The notes: a model not told the origin generated them from the sequence alone. A stretch of 64,000 nucleotides of DNA from Flavobacteriales bacterium (GCA_020635725.1 JACJZF010000007.1:124001-188000); one strand, 5' to 3'; positions 25,517 through 34,703 are shown, numbered from the stretch's first letter. Numbers and translations: made by a program.

Positions 25517-25879
25517 TCACGCAGAGGCGCAGAGGACGCGGAGCGGGGGCGTGGGAGAATGCGCATCACACGGAGGCGCAGAGGACGCGGAGCGGGGGCG
25601 TGGGAGAATGCGCATCACGCAGAGGCGCAGAGCACGCGGAGCGGGGGCGTGGGAGCATGCGCATCACGCAGAGGCGCAGAGGACGCGGAGCAGGGGCGTG
25701 GGAGAATGCGCATCACACGGAGGCGCAGAGCACGCGGAGCGGGGGCGTGGGAGCATGCGCATCACGCAGAGGCGCAGAGCACGCGAAGCGGGGGCGTAGG
25801 AGAATGCGCATCACGCAGAGGCGCAGAGCACGCGGAGCGGGGGCGTGGGAGAATGCGCATCACGCGTAGACGCAGGTGG
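25517..25879. repeat. 49-bp minisatellite, seven full copies plus a fragment
   Basis: Unit starts TCACGCAGAGGCGCAGAG and ends GGGAGAATGCGCA. Full copies begin at 25517, 25566, 25615, 25664, 25713, 25762 and 25811; a degenerate eighth begins at 25860. Few positions vary (GCA/ACG after TCAC; G/C at 19; A/C in GAGAATG). Because 49 is not a multiple of three and the unit lacks stops, all three plus frames are largely open. Confidence 0.95.
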
Positions 25880-25912
25880 CTCCTGCTGTCCGGCCCCATT
25901 GATACCTTGGCC

Positions 25913-25920
25913 CCGGCCGC
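25913..25920 (+). promoter_or_regulatory. Putative variant -7 box TACCTTGG before fabG
   Basis: One mismatch to TAnnTTTG, 22 nt before the fabG start and just after the minisatellite. Confidence 0.35.
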
Positions 25921-25942
25921 AGAAGCAACGCGGCGTTGAACC

Positions 25943-26692
25943 ATGGGACTGTTGGATGGCAAGACCGCGCTCGTCACCGGAGGATCGCGCGGGATCGGCA
26001 AGGGCATCGTGGAGCGTTTCCTGGAGGAAGGCGCCGACGTGGCTTTCACTTATGTGAGCAGCCCGGAGAAGGCGAATGCCGTTGCCGAGGAGCTCGCTTC
26101 GAAGAGCGGTCGCAAGGTGCTGGCGATTCAGAGCGATGCCGGCGATTTCGAGCAGGCGCAGAAGGCAGTGGACGAAGTGGTAGGCGCTTGGGGCCGATTG
26201 GATGTACTGGTGAACAACGCCGGTATTACCAAGGATCAGCTGCTCATGCGCATGAGCGAGGCCGATTGGGACGCGGTGATCGCCACCAACCTGAAGAGCG
26301 TGTTCAACATGACCAAGGCCGTGATGCGCACCATGCTGAAGCAGCGCAGCGGCAGCATCGTGAACATGAGCAGCGTGGTGGGGGTGAAGGGCAATGCGGG
26401 CCAGGCCAACTACGCGGCCAGCAAGGCGGGCATCATCGGCTTCACCAAGAGCGTGGCACTGGAGCTGGGCAGCCGCAACATCCGCAGCAACGCCATCGCA
26501 CCGGGCTTCATCGAGACGGAGATGACCGGCGCGCTCGATCAGAAGGTGGTGGAGCAATGGCGCGAGGGCATCCCCCTGAAGCGCGGCGGCACGCCCACCG
26601 ACGTGGCCAATGCCTGCGTCTTCCTCGGCAGCGACCTCAGCGCCTACATCACCGGGCAGACGCTGAACGTGTGCGGCGGCATGCTCACCTAG
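25943..26692 (+). CDS. fabG: 3-oxoacyl-[acyl-carrier-protein] reductase
   Basis: A 249-residue short-chain dehydrogenase reducing 3-ketoacyl-ACP with NADPH in fatty-acid elongation. Motifs: TGGSRGIG cofactor loop, NNAG in VLVNNAGITKD, catalytic Ser in IVNMSSVVG, YAASK active site (NYAASKAGIIGF), and the C-terminal GQTLNVCGGM typical of FabG. Length is exactly that of the family. It begins downstream of the minisatellite and overlaps the convergent TIGR02757 gene by 8 nt. Confidence 0.94.
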   Translation: MGLLDGKTALVTGGSRGIGKGIVERFLEEGADVAFTYVSSPEKANAVAEELASKSGRKVLAIQSDAGDFEQAQKAVDEVVGAWGRLDVLVNNAGITKDQLLMRMSEADWDAVIATNLKSVFNMTKAVMRTMLKQRSGSIVNMSSVVGVKGNAGQANYAASKAGIIGFTKSVALELGSRNIRSNAIAPGFIETEMTGALDQKVVEQWREGIPLKRGGTPTDVANACVFLGSDLSAYITGQTLNVCGGMLT

Positions 26693-27485
26693 TCTTCAGC
26701 TTCTTCTTCCCCAAGCTGCCTTCGACACCGAGTCCGAATAGCGCGATATCGTACTTCACCGGATCCGTCGGGTCGAAATGGCGCAAGGCCGCGGTGAGTT
26801 GCTCCACGGCTTTCCAGTCATCGGCATTGCGCTGAAGCAGGCCCAGCTCGCGGCCCACGCGACCGGTATGCACGTCGAGCGGCACCATGAGGTCGGCGGG
26901 TTTGATCCGCGTCCACATGCCGAGGTCGACGCCGCGGTCGTTGGGGCGCACCATCCAACGGAGGTACATGTTGATGCGCTTCGCGTTGCTGCCCTGCACG
27001 GGATCGGCCACATGCTTGCGCGTGCGAGCTTGATGCCGTGGCTCGAAGAAGCGCTGCTTGAATCGCGCGATGGCCGTTCCCATGTCGCCGATTGCACCAT
27101 CGAGCAGGAAAGCGCCCTCGATGCCATCGTGCTTCGCGTACAGGTGCCGCAAGCCTCGGATGAAGTGCCCGAGGTCTATTCCATTGAAGGTGCGATGCAC
27201 GAAGCCGCCCACATGCTTCAGGTCGCTGGCGTCGGCATTCATCACGAAGTCGTGCGGACGTTCATCCATCAGGCGGACCAGCTTCCACGCGTTGGCGATG
27301 ATGGTCTTGCGCTGTCCCCATGCGATGGTGGCGGTGAGGAAGCCGACGGTCTCGGCATCGGGGCGGTTGTCGAACGAGCGCGGGATCTGGATCGGGTCCT
27401 CGATGATGAAGGCCGGGGAAGCCAGGCGGTCGTAGGCCTCGTCGAGCAGGGCGCGCACGTGCGCTGAGGGGTCGGGACGAGGCAT
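26685..27485 (-). CDS. TIGR02757 (DUF2400) family protein
   Basis: A 266-residue Bacteroidota-typical protein of unknown function. Family hallmarks: SPAFIIEDPIQIPRSF, FLTATIAWGQRKTII, KHVGGFVHRTFNGIDL, KRINMYLRWMVRPNDRGVDL, PLDVHTGRVGRELGLL, and the end DPVKYDIALFGLGVEG. The MVRxDxRGVDxG and 'PLDxHxxR' wording suggests an active or nucleic-acid-binding site related to helix-hairpin-helix glycosylases, but this is unproven. The start at 27485 (MPRPDPSAHVRALLDE) is chosen over the longer frame by family fit. Convergent with fabG, sharing 8 nt. Confidence 0.93.
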   Translation of the reverse strand: MPRPDPSAHVRALLDEAYDRLASPAFIIEDPIQIPRSFDNRPDAETVGFLTATIAWGQRKTIIANAWKLVRLMDERPHDFVMNADASDLKHVGGFVHRTFNGIDLGHFIRGLRHLYAKHDGIEGAFLLDGAIGDMGTAIARFKQRFFEPRHQARTRKHVADPVQGSNAKRINMYLRWMVRPNDRGVDLGMWTRIKPADLMVPLDVHTGRVGRELGLLQRNADDWKAVEQLTAALRHFDPTDPVKYDIALFGLGVEGSLGKKKLKTR

Positions 27486-27593
27486 CGTGCAAGTTCGCAC
27501 GCATCCGCGTTCCAAGCGGCAGTCATCGCATAAGGCCGCTCCGATATGCTGCACGTCCAGGACAGGCTTGGTCCCAGCGGTCGCAGCTAGCGC

Positions 27594-29174
27594 TCAATCG
27601 GGTCGTTCCGCCTTGATGAAACGCACGGTTGCCGGATCACCTGTTTCCGTTAAGAACATAGCGGTGTACACACCGGGTGCGAGGTCGTGGATCATGAGCG
27701 AAGCCTCTCCGGCAATCTTGTGTTTCCATTGACGTCCGTGCAGGTCGACTAGCTCCACGGTGATCGGATACGCGGGATCAATTCCGGAGAAGCGCACCCA
27801 ATCCGTTGCCGGAGAAGGATAGGCTCTGATCGCCACCGTCGCCGCCCGTGTTTCCGTCAGATCCGTGGGGACGCATCCGGGGCTCACCGTGACGGTGCGC
27901 GGCGCTAGGCCAAGCTGCATGGAGGGGAATTCGACGCCCTGTGTCATCACCAAGGATGGCAGCGAGGAAGCTAGCGGAATGAAGTCGTTCTGAGCGATGT
28001 TGGAACTGAGCATTTCGTCGCATTCGAGGGTGGACGAGGAATAGAACCGCTCACGTTCACAAGGGGCATTCGACAACAGGCTATCGGTTATTGCCCCCCA
28101 GCGAGCCGTGAGAAGCGCGCCATCGGCAGCCAGGCCGAACCCGCTCACCGGCGCGGAGCCTCCTTCGCTCAGCCGGAACTGACCAAGGATAGCGGCCGCG
28201 TTATCCAGGTTGATGAACAGCGCGTACTGTCCATCTCGCGCGAACATCCAGATGCTGCCATCCGGAGCACGCTCCACCTCGCGCAGGTACAGGAACTGGC
28301 TTCCTGAATAGGTCCGACCAGAAACCGCGGTGCCTTGTCCGTCGAGCAGGATCGCGAACAAGCCGCCAAGTCCCAAGCCCTCATTTCCCTTGCCGAAGAG
28401 CCAAGCGCCGCTGCCTTCGCGAAGCAGAGCATAGGGGCTACCGCCTGCCAGGATATCGTACTGCGATAAACCGCTCGCGTAGTACTTCACCCACTGGATG
28501 TCCCCAGCCGCATCCGTGCAAAGCACGCCTAACCTGTCATTGTATCCGAAGCAAAGCCATAAGTCGCCGTTGAGCTGTTCCAACAGGTCATAGGAGAATT
28601 TATCGGCGAACTCGAGGCCGGTCACCGGATAACGCTTCGTCCAAAGCAAGTTGCCATCCAGGTCGAGTTTCATGAGATGTATGTCATACGCACCTCCGGG
28701 TCCGGCTGCCGTTGCACTGCGCCAACCGAGCGCGACACAATTCCCATCGGCAGTGAGTACGACATCACTGATCGGCATGCCCAAGTCCGCGCTCCATAAC
28801 AGCGTGCCGAAGGTGTCAACGAGCGCGACCGCGCCTGCTGAAGTGATCGTGCCGCGCACCCCGCACAGCAGGGTGCCATTACTGAGGTCGCGAACGGCGC
28901 GGACATCGGCTTCCCCGATGCCGTCGAACTCGACACGCCGTTCCCAAAGCAGTCCTCCCTGCGCATCGAGCATGCCCAACGAGGCGTACATCGGTGAAAC
29001 GTGCCCGGATCCGTAGAACACGGTGGACCCACTAGGCAACGGAAGGTAGCGTTCCTCAAGTGCCGGGAATTGCGCGTGGGCGTACCGGTGATGGAAGGGC
29101 TCTTGGCTCTGGGCGAAGACATCCGCACAGGCCATCAAGGGAATCGAGAGCACCGCCGACCGCAGAATCGACAT
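27594..29174 (-). CDS. Secreted beta-propeller-like protein with T9SS sorting domain
   Basis: A 526-residue exported protein, signal peptide ending CADVFAQ. The body contains repeated 'DxxGxLLW' blades (DAQGGLLWERR, DTFGTLLWSADLG, DLDGNLLWTKRY, DAAGDIQWVKYY), as in WD/PQQ-like propellers of T9SS cargo. The C-terminal ~80 residues are a sorting domain (YPSPATDWVRFSGID ... HGRQWKHKI ... GVYTAMFL). No enzyme motif. The frame stays open far upstream (to 29591) but the Met at 29174 precedes the signal. Confidence 0.85.
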   Translation of the reverse strand: MSILRSAVLSIPLMACADVFAQSQEPFHHRYAHAQFPALEERYLPLPSGSTVFYGSGHVSPMYASLGMLDAQGGLLWERRVEFDGIGEADVRAVRDLSNGTLLCGVRGTITSAGAVALVDTFGTLLWSADLGMPISDVVLTADGNCVALGWRSATAAGPGGAYDIHLMKLDLDGNLLWTKRYPVTGLEFADKFSYDLLEQLNGDLWLCFGYNDRLGVLCTDAAGDIQWVKYYASGLSQYDILAGGSPYALLREGSGAWLFGKGNEGLGLGGLFAILLDGQGTAVSGRTYSGSQFLYLREVERAPDGSIWMFARDGQYALFINLDNAAAILGQFRLSEGGSAPVSGFGLAADGALLTARWGAITDSLLSNAPCERERFYSSSTLECDEMLSSNIAQNDFIPLASSLPSLVMTQGVEFPSMQLGLAPRTVTVSPGCVPTDLTETRAATVAIRAYPSPATDWVRFSGIDPAYPITVELVDLHGRQWKHKIAGEASLMIHDLAPGVYTAMFLTETGDPATVRFIKAERPD

Positions 29175-29242
29175 GCTTATACGACGGGCAGTCAGGTTGG
29201 AGGTTGCCGACCTCGGGCCGGGCGATGCAGTAGCGTGGCGGC

Positions 29243-29647
29243 TCACGCCCAGAGCCCGAGTATCAGTCCGTAGAGCAGGAACTGGACCACGTGGTAGCCG
29301 CCATCGATTAGGAGCAGTGTGGTCGGCCTGTTCGCGAACTGGTAGTTGATTCCGAAGCTGGTGGCGGCGATGCCCAGGCCGCAGAGCAGTCCGCCGTGCA
29401 GCCATTCGGCAAGGCTGTGCGCCTGATGCACCATGAGGATCGCGAACGCGTACGCCGCGAGCCAGGCCATGAGGAAGGAGATACCGAAAACACGGGCCGG
29501 ATGCTTCGCCGTCTGGGGGTCGCGCGGCGCATCGGGATCCAATCCGTTCGCACGGGCCCATGGTCGCAGGAACATGGCTTTGGAGTACCACGGTGCGCCG
29601 AGCAGGAAGATACTGACCGCACAGATGAGGATCGCGAGGTGGTTCAA
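29243..29647 (-). CDS. DUF1761-like membrane protein
   Basis: A 134-residue protein with four predicted membrane helices; the N-terminus MNHLAILICAVSIFLLGAPW followed by YSKAMFLRPWARANG is characteristic of DUF1761 (conserved 'WYS' after the first helix). Role unknown. It lies 5 nt upstream of the stop of the YdeI-like gene on the same strand, so the two are probably co-transcribed. Confidence 0.82.
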   Translation of the reverse strand: MNHLAILICAVSIFLLGAPWYSKAMFLRPWARANGLDPDAPRDPQTAKHPARVFGISFLMAWLAAYAFAILMVHQAHSLAEWLHGGLLCGLGIAATSFGINYQFANRPTTLLLIDGGYHVVQFLLYGLILGLWA

Positions 29648-29652
29648 GACAT

Positions 29653-30257
29653 TCAGGATTTGGATCTCGGTGCCGTGTGATTAGCCCGGATGTTCTTAGC
29701 CGCCAAGGTCACGGTGTCCGCGATACGTTTCTTGCGCGTGACATCGGTCTTGGCGCTGCTGGTCCAATACAGGATCTGCTTCCTGCTGCTGGGCGGGAAA
29801 GCATCGAAGTGCTTGCGCGCGGTCTTGTTGCGAGTGAAGGCTCGTTTCAGGTCCGCTGGCATCTCGAAGGCCTCCACGGCATCGAGCGCGCTCCACGAGC
29901 CATCGGTCTTCGCCGCGTCGATCTTGGTCCTCCCAGCGGCGGTCATGCGCCCTTCCGCCTCCAAGCGCTCGATCCGTTCCTTGTTCACCTTGCTCCACAC
30001 GCTCTTCGGCTTGCGCGGGCACACGTGGATCATGGAACGGTGGGCATCGAGGCCGCGCGCCGTGCTGTCGATCCAGCCGAAGCAGAGCGCCTCTTCCGCG
30101 ATGGCGCCATAGCCCATGTGCTTATCCGGCGTGGCCTTCTTCCAATAGATCAGCCAGATCCCTTCGGTGCGCCGATGGTGCTTCTTCAGCCAGGCCCGCC
30201 ATTTTGCGCACGGCTCGTGACCTCCACGCGCTCCAGCGCATCGAGCTTGTTCGCCAT
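29653..30257 (-). pseudogene. YdeI/OmpD-associated family gene with a frameshift near its start
   Basis: From ATG 30257 the frame reads MANKLDALERVEVTSRAQ and then hits a stop. In the next phase the expected family continuation is present: WRAWLKKHHRRTEGIWLIYW, KKATPDKHMGYGAIAEEALCFGWID, and on to the C-terminus at 29653 (RKHFDAFPPSSRKQILYW). The phase change falls at an AAAA run (30202 region); one extra A restores a continuous gene. The intact part would otherwise start at Met 30117, missing about 47 residues of the conserved domain. Family function (COG4430) is poorly known. Confidence 0.75.
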
Positions 30258-30266
30258 GAACGCAAT

Positions 30267-31046
30267 TCAGCGAGTGCTCGCCGGATTGCTCATGTCCATC
30301 ACGGTATAGCCATCGAGGGAGAAGGCCTTGGCATCGACCTCGCCCATCTGCAGGTCACGCACGAAGGCGACATGGCGCTGCGTGCCATCGGCGCTGATCC
30401 ATTCCCATTCCAGCGCGAAGCCGGGCATTAGGCGCATCTTCTCCGCCATGCGATCCTTCGAAGTGGAGGACTGGCGCATCATGTCCTCGAAGGGAGCGGC
30501 CATGCGCTCCGCGACCCAGCCTGTCCACTGGCCGTCTTTCCCGGTGGCGATGTACTTGATGCAGGTATGGCCCTGGATGGTGCGTTGCTCGTCCATGCGC
30601 TTCACGACAACGTCATCATCGCTCTTCTCATCCGGCACAACCACCTTCGTCTTGCGCTGCTTGATCGCCATTTTCTGCCCTTTGGCATCCTGGGTGAGCA
30701 TGTACTGCACCTTCGCTTTGTGGTCCGTGAGCATTCCGAAGCTCTGGCCTTCCTTCTCCTTCGATTTCATCTTCACCAGCGTGTACTGCGGGTTGCTCGC
30801 GTATTCCATGTTCGTCGGGCTGGTCTTTTCCTCTTTCCATTCATCAGCCGCAGTCTCCCCATTGCGGCTGAATTGGTGCATCTCCAGCCTGAGGCTGCCA
30901 ATGAAGGTGTTGAGGACGATCGGGCCGTTGTCCGGCTCCACCTGCATGGCCGCGCTTTTCATCAACGCGTTCATGTCGACCTGGGCCGTGCCAGGCAGGG
31001 TGATCAGCATGGTGCAGGTGAGGCAGAAGAGGAGATGGCGTGTCAT
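30267..31046 (-). CDS. Exported DUF4412-like protein
   Basis: A 259-residue protein with signal peptide MTRHLLFCLTCTMLITLPGTAQ. The mature part fits Bacteroidota DUF4412-type proteins: NTFIGSLRLEMHQF, YTLVKMKSKEKEGQSFGML, KMAIKQRKTKV, GHTCIKYIATGKDGQWTGWV (Cys-containing GHxC motif with Trp). Its NxFIG motif recurs three times in the adjacent larger protein (31148-33463). Ligand and role unknown. It ends 10 nt before the start of the YdeI-like gene. Confidence 0.8.
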   Translation of the reverse strand: MTRHLLFCLTCTMLITLPGTAQVDMNALMKSAAMQVEPDNGPIVLNTFIGSLRLEMHQFSRNGETAADEWKEEKTSPTNMEYASNPQYTLVKMKSKEKEGQSFGMLTDHKAKVQYMLTQDAKGQKMAIKQRKTKVVVPDEKSDDDVVVKRMDEQRTIQGHTCIKYIATGKDGQWTGWVAERMAAPFEDMMRQSSTSKDRMAEKMRLMPGFALEWEWISADGTQRHVAFVRDLQMGEVDAKAFSLDGYTVMDMSNPASTR

Positions 31047-31147
31047 GGCGTTGGTTGGTGAGAGGCTAACTTAGGTCGTGTGAAGGTACGAACGCAATCT
31101 TTCGTAACGCGCCATGGACGCCGAACGCGCGAGCTGGTCGCGGTTCG

Positions 31148-33463
31148 TCAACGCCGCCAGGAATCGGGTGTGATGTCGAACATGCGCTGGTCCACCGCAC
31201 CGGGCTTCAGCTCCAGCACCTTCAAGGTCAGGGTCTCTTCGTTCTTATAGGTGTAGGTCACTTCCAGCGGCATGCCTGGCCGTGTGCTCGCGACCACGGG
31301 ACCGCGCAACAGGATCTCAATGCCGCTCCAACTCCGCCGCGCACCGAGTACATCGTGGAAGAGGGAAGGGGTCTTCGCGTCCACCCATGATTCGCGCCGG
31401 CGATCGGGCTCCTCCAACAGTCGGTGTTGCGCGCTACGACCGACGATCTTGCGCGCACCAGCGATGATGCTGTCCGTGGCAGCCGGCTGGAAGATCGGTG
31501 CCGGGTGCGCCACCAGAGGTTGGTCGTACGTGCGGAATCCTTCCGCTAGCGGGATGAACAACTTCTCTTGATGCGTTGCACGATCCAGCACATAGGCTCG
31601 TGTATGCTCCGTGCTGCCCGGCTGTTCATCCTGCCCGATGAGCACCATCTTGTCCGCCGTGCTCGCGTAGCGCACAGTCCACGAGGTGGTCTTGTCGCCG
31701 CGCGTGCTGGTGAAGCGCAACCTGGCCGTGCCGATGAAACCGTTGGTGGTGGCCTTCATCACCGAATCGATCGCGGGGGGCAGCGTGACCGGTCGCGGCA
31801 GGCGGTCATAGCTGGCTCCGCTGACCTCCATGACCGGAGGCAGCATCTCTTCCATCGGTTCGGCTTCCACCATCACGGGTGCTTCCACGTCGAATTCGCC
31901 GGACATCACCTCTTCTACAGTGACCTCGCGCACTTCCATCGGAGGCGGTTCATTTCGACGTCTGCGCTGCTCCAGTCGCTCATCGCGCACCCGGTAATTG
32001 CGCAGGTCCACCACCGGCGGTTTCGCCTTGCCCTCTTTGTAGCTCGTGATCGTCGTTCCCTGCACGGCCATCGGCATCGGCTTCTCGGCCACACCGAAGA
32101 ACATCAGGTCCTTCATCTTCTGGCCCATGCGCTGCACCATCCAGTTCTTCATGTCGAATACGGGGTTCCGCACATCGGTCTTCGGGAACCAGAAATAGGT
32201 GAGGAAGCGTTCGCTCGTGGTGAACAGCTCGCAGTCGTAGCCGTTGATCTTCCGCGTGGTGCCGTGCGGCGAGAAGTACAGTTCCAGCCCGCGCCCGAAT
32301 TCCTTCAAGCCGACTTCCTCCAGGGTGTTGATGTAGAGCTTCGGGATCACGTGCCCGCTCATCTCGTTGTGGGTGGCCATCACCACGTCGGCATCGAGGT
32401 CGACGGCGTAGAAAAGGTAGCCCTCATCATCCGGGTCGTCCATGATCAGAACCGCGCGCCGCGCATCGGCCCAGTAGCTGTACTTCGCCAGCTGGTGTGT
32501 GGTATCGCTACCGGTCCTCTTGTCCGGCATCCCGATGATCATCGTTGGTGTTTCCGCAGTGAGCGTGCCGATGAAGGCGTTGTCCGGAATGCCGCGATCC
32601 ACCGGGTCGGGCGTGAATAGGGCGGGCAGCGTATCCGGCTTGAGGTCGCTCACGTAGGCGCGCATCCACGCGGGCAAGGTGCCGATGCCGCTGTTGTTGT
32701 TCCAGAGGAAGCGCTGCTCCACCACCAGGCCGCGTTCACCTTCCAACGTGGGCATGGGCGACCTCCCCGGTGCGATGTTCACGAACGCGATGCTGCCTGC
32801 CTCTGGTCCGAAACGACGTTTAGGCCATTCGGCGCGCAAGCAACCAACCACGGGTTTCGGGCAGAGCGCGGTGAGGTATTCCATCTGCCCTTCGCGGCAG
32901 AGCCATGGCGCCCAAACGCGCATGTCGGCGAAGAGCGCGGGATACTTGTCCGTTCGCCAGTAGTAAGTGGTGTCGTTGTTGCCATCGGTGCCCAGCATCT
33001 CCGCACAGGTGGCGTCGAGGATCTGCTCCGTACGTCCCGTGGCGCGCACCGAATCGCTCCAGATCTCGTAGAAATAGCCCACGTTCGGGAAGTGGAGGTC
33101 TTCCACTGCGAAGTGCACCTTGCCTTTTTCCGTGACGGACTTCATCCTGATGTTCGCCGAGAGGTCGAGGAACTGCACCTGCTTGCGCTCGCCGGTCCTG
33201 CCGAACACTTCAACTACCACACGTTCCTTATCGCTCCAGAACCGGAAGCGGTCGCCGTTGGTCTTCTGGATGATCCAAGTGCCGATGAAGCCATTGGTAT
33301 GCAGCGGCTCACGCTTCGGCAGCGCATACGGCACAGGCTTCTTGTCCCATGCGATGGCCTGCATCCACTCGGGCAGGTTGCCCGGCTCGCAGCTGGGTGG
33401 GAGCTGTGCGAAGGAACTGGGAAGGAAGGCGAATAGTGCGAGCGTGAGGAGCGGGATGCGCAT
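31148..33463 (-). CDS. Large exported protein with three NxFIGT/DUF4412-like repeats
   Basis: A 771-residue protein, signal peptide MRIPLLTLALFAFLPSSFAQ. Three stretches begin with the same motif: NGFIGTWIIQKTNGDRFRFW (about residue 45), NAFIGTLTAETPTMIIGMPD (about 290) and NGFIGTARLRFTSTRGDKTT (about 570). The second also shows 'MxxDDPDDEGYLFYAVDLDA' and 'GYDCELF', parallel to the single-domain neighbour. A Glu/Pro-rich linker (residues about 500-560) separates repeats two and three. No known enzyme motif. The start at 33463 is fixed by the signal peptide. Confidence 0.75.
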   Translation of the reverse strand: MRIPLLTLALFAFLPSSFAQLPPSCEPGNLPEWMQAIAWDKKPVPYALPKREPLHTNGFIGTWIIQKTNGDRFRFWSDKERVVVEVFGRTGERKQVQFLDLSANIRMKSVTEKGKVHFAVEDLHFPNVGYFYEIWSDSVRATGRTEQILDATCAEMLGTDGNNDTTYYWRTDKYPALFADMRVWAPWLCREGQMEYLTALCPKPVVGCLRAEWPKRRFGPEAGSIAFVNIAPGRSPMPTLEGERGLVVEQRFLWNNNSGIGTLPAWMRAYVSDLKPDTLPALFTPDPVDRGIPDNAFIGTLTAETPTMIIGMPDKRTGSDTTHQLAKYSYWADARRAVLIMDDPDDEGYLFYAVDLDADVVMATHNEMSGHVIPKLYINTLEEVGLKEFGRGLELYFSPHGTTRKINGYDCELFTTSERFLTYFWFPKTDVRNPVFDMKNWMVQRMGQKMKDLMFFGVAEKPMPMAVQGTTITSYKEGKAKPPVVDLRNYRVRDERLEQRRRRNEPPPMEVREVTVEEVMSGEFDVEAPVMVEAEPMEEMLPPVMEVSGASYDRLPRPVTLPPAIDSVMKATTNGFIGTARLRFTSTRGDKTTSWTVRYASTADKMVLIGQDEQPGSTEHTRAYVLDRATHQEKLFIPLAEGFRTYDQPLVAHPAPIFQPAATDSIIAGARKIVGRSAQHRLLEEPDRRRESWVDAKTPSLFHDVLGARRSWSGIEILLRGPVVASTRPGMPLEVTYTYKNEETLTLKVLELKPGAVDQRMFDITPDSWRR

Positions 33464-33578
33464 GGGAATGGAGCCGGCAAAGGTCGCCGCCCTCGTCAAC
33501 AACCGGACCGCGATTTCGAAGGATTGGGTCTGTGGAGATTGAAGCAGAAGCTCGGGGCTGCGCGCGACGCGGGTTGGT

Positions 33579-34028
33579 TCAGTTCGCGGCGGAATAGACA
33601 ACGATGACTTCCTCTTCAGGGGCTTCGAGAACGAAGGTGCTCAGGCGCGTGCTATCCCAATCGAGGACCTTGAATCGAGTGAGCTCCCCTTCATCGGGGA
33701 TATGGAGGATGAGAAGACTGTCCGGGGTGAAGGCCCACCTGCCAGCGACGGTTTCGGTTGTCCCCTCGGTCGCGTCGCTCAGGTGAAAGGAACTATCACA
33801 TCGAAGTTCGAGCATCACCTTGCCCTTCACGTCGCGAGAAGGATCTGGCTTCCCATGGGTCGTGAGCATCTCACCCTTCCATGCGCGGCACAACGAATAC
33901 GCGTTGCCCGAATGAGTTCGTATGGTGGTTGATTCTTCCGCAGTGCTGTATGCTTCCTTCGGTAAATCCGCATCGCATCCGGTGCTCAGCAGCACAGCAA
34001 GAATCAATTGAATAGCTCCTCTGTTCAT
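33579..34028 (-). CDS. Small lipoprotein, lipocalin-like
   Basis: A 149-residue predicted lipoprotein: MNRGAIQLILAVLLSTGC with lipobox Cys at residue 18, followed by an acidic start (DADLPKEAYSTAEE). In Bacteroidota an acidic tract after the Cys often marks surface export. The rest resembles lipocalin-like domains (GRWAFTPDSLLILHIPDEGE; LTRFKVLDWDSTRLSTFVL). Function unknown. Confidence 0.7.
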   Translation of the reverse strand: MNRGAIQLILAVLLSTGCDADLPKEAYSTAEESTTIRTHSGNAYSLCRAWKGEMLTTHGKPDPSRDVKGKVMLELRCDSSFHLSDATEGTTETVAGRWAFTPDSLLILHIPDEGELTRFKVLDWDSTRLSTFVLEAPEEEVIVVYSAAN

Positions 34029-34055
34029 GGTTCTCCGTTGCGTGGTTCAGGATAT

Positions 34056-34703
34056 TCACATCACCCCATCGCGCATCACCAGCTTCCGGTCCGCCATGTC
34101 GGCCAGTTCCTCGTTGTGGGTCACGATCACGAAGGTCTGTCCCAGTTCCTTCCGCAGCTCGAAGAAGAGCTGGTGCAGCTCGCGGGCGTGGGCGCTATCG
34201 AGGTTGCCGCTGGGTTCATCGGCCAGCACCACGCTCGGGTTGTTGAAGAGCGCCCGTGCCACGGCCACGCGCTGCTGCTCCCCGCCGCTCAGTTGCGCTG
34301 GCTTATGCTCCTCGCGTGCCACGACGTTCAGGCGTGCGAGCAGTTCCACGGCGCGCGGCGCGCATTCGCTCTTGCTGCGGCCGGCGATCAGTCCCGGCAT
34401 CATCACGTTCTCTAGCGCGTTGAACTCGGGCAGCAGGTGATGGAACTGGAACACGAAGCCGATGTGCGTGTTCCGGAAAGACGAGAGCGCGTTCGAGCCG
34501 AGCCGTGTGACCTCCTCGGCGTTGATGCGAAGGGAGCCGGCATCGGCTTTATCCAAGGTGCCGAGGATCTGCAGCAGGGTGGTCTTGCCTGCGCCGCTGG
34601 CCCCTACGATGCTCACCACCTCGCCCTTGGCCACGTGCAGGTCCACGCCCTTGAGCACCTCCAACGCGCCATAGCGCTTCCGGATGCCGACAGCCTCGAT
34701 CAT
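34056..34703 (-). CDS. lolD: ABC transporter ATP-binding protein, LolD/MacB type
   Basis: A 215-residue ATPase with Walker A VGASGAGKTTLLQ, Q-loop FVFQFHHLLPEFNALEN, signature LSGGEQQRVAVARAL, Walker B VVLADEPSGNLD and H-loop VIVTHNEELA. The 'FQFHHLLPEF' wording and short length match LolD, which drives lipoprotein release from the inner membrane with LolC/E-type permeases; no permease gene is adjacent. Start at 34703 (MIEAVGIRKRYG); the longer frame runs into repeats. Confidence 0.88.
   Translation of the reverse strand: MIEAVGIRKRYGALEVLKGVDLHVAKGEVVSIVGASGAGKTTLLQILGTLDKADAGSLRINAEEVTRLGSNALSSFRNTHIGFVFQFHHLLPEFNALENVMMPGLIAGRSKSECAPRAVELLARLNVVAREEHKPAQLSGGEQQRVAVARALFNNPSVVLADEPSGNLDSAHARELHQLFFELRKELGQTFVIVTHNEELADMADRKLVMRDGVM

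Noticed and set aside
25517..25879. CRISPR array
   Set aside because: Units are contiguous 49-bp copies without unique spacers and no cas gene is nearby.
25462..25939. Three overlapping frames of 96-135 codons in the minisatellite
   Set aside because: Open only because the repeat lacks stops; repetitive Arg/Gly-rich translations, no start context.
31568..32620. 350-codon plus-strand frame opposite the NxFIGT-repeat protein
   Set aside because: Antisense shadow with no recognisable features.
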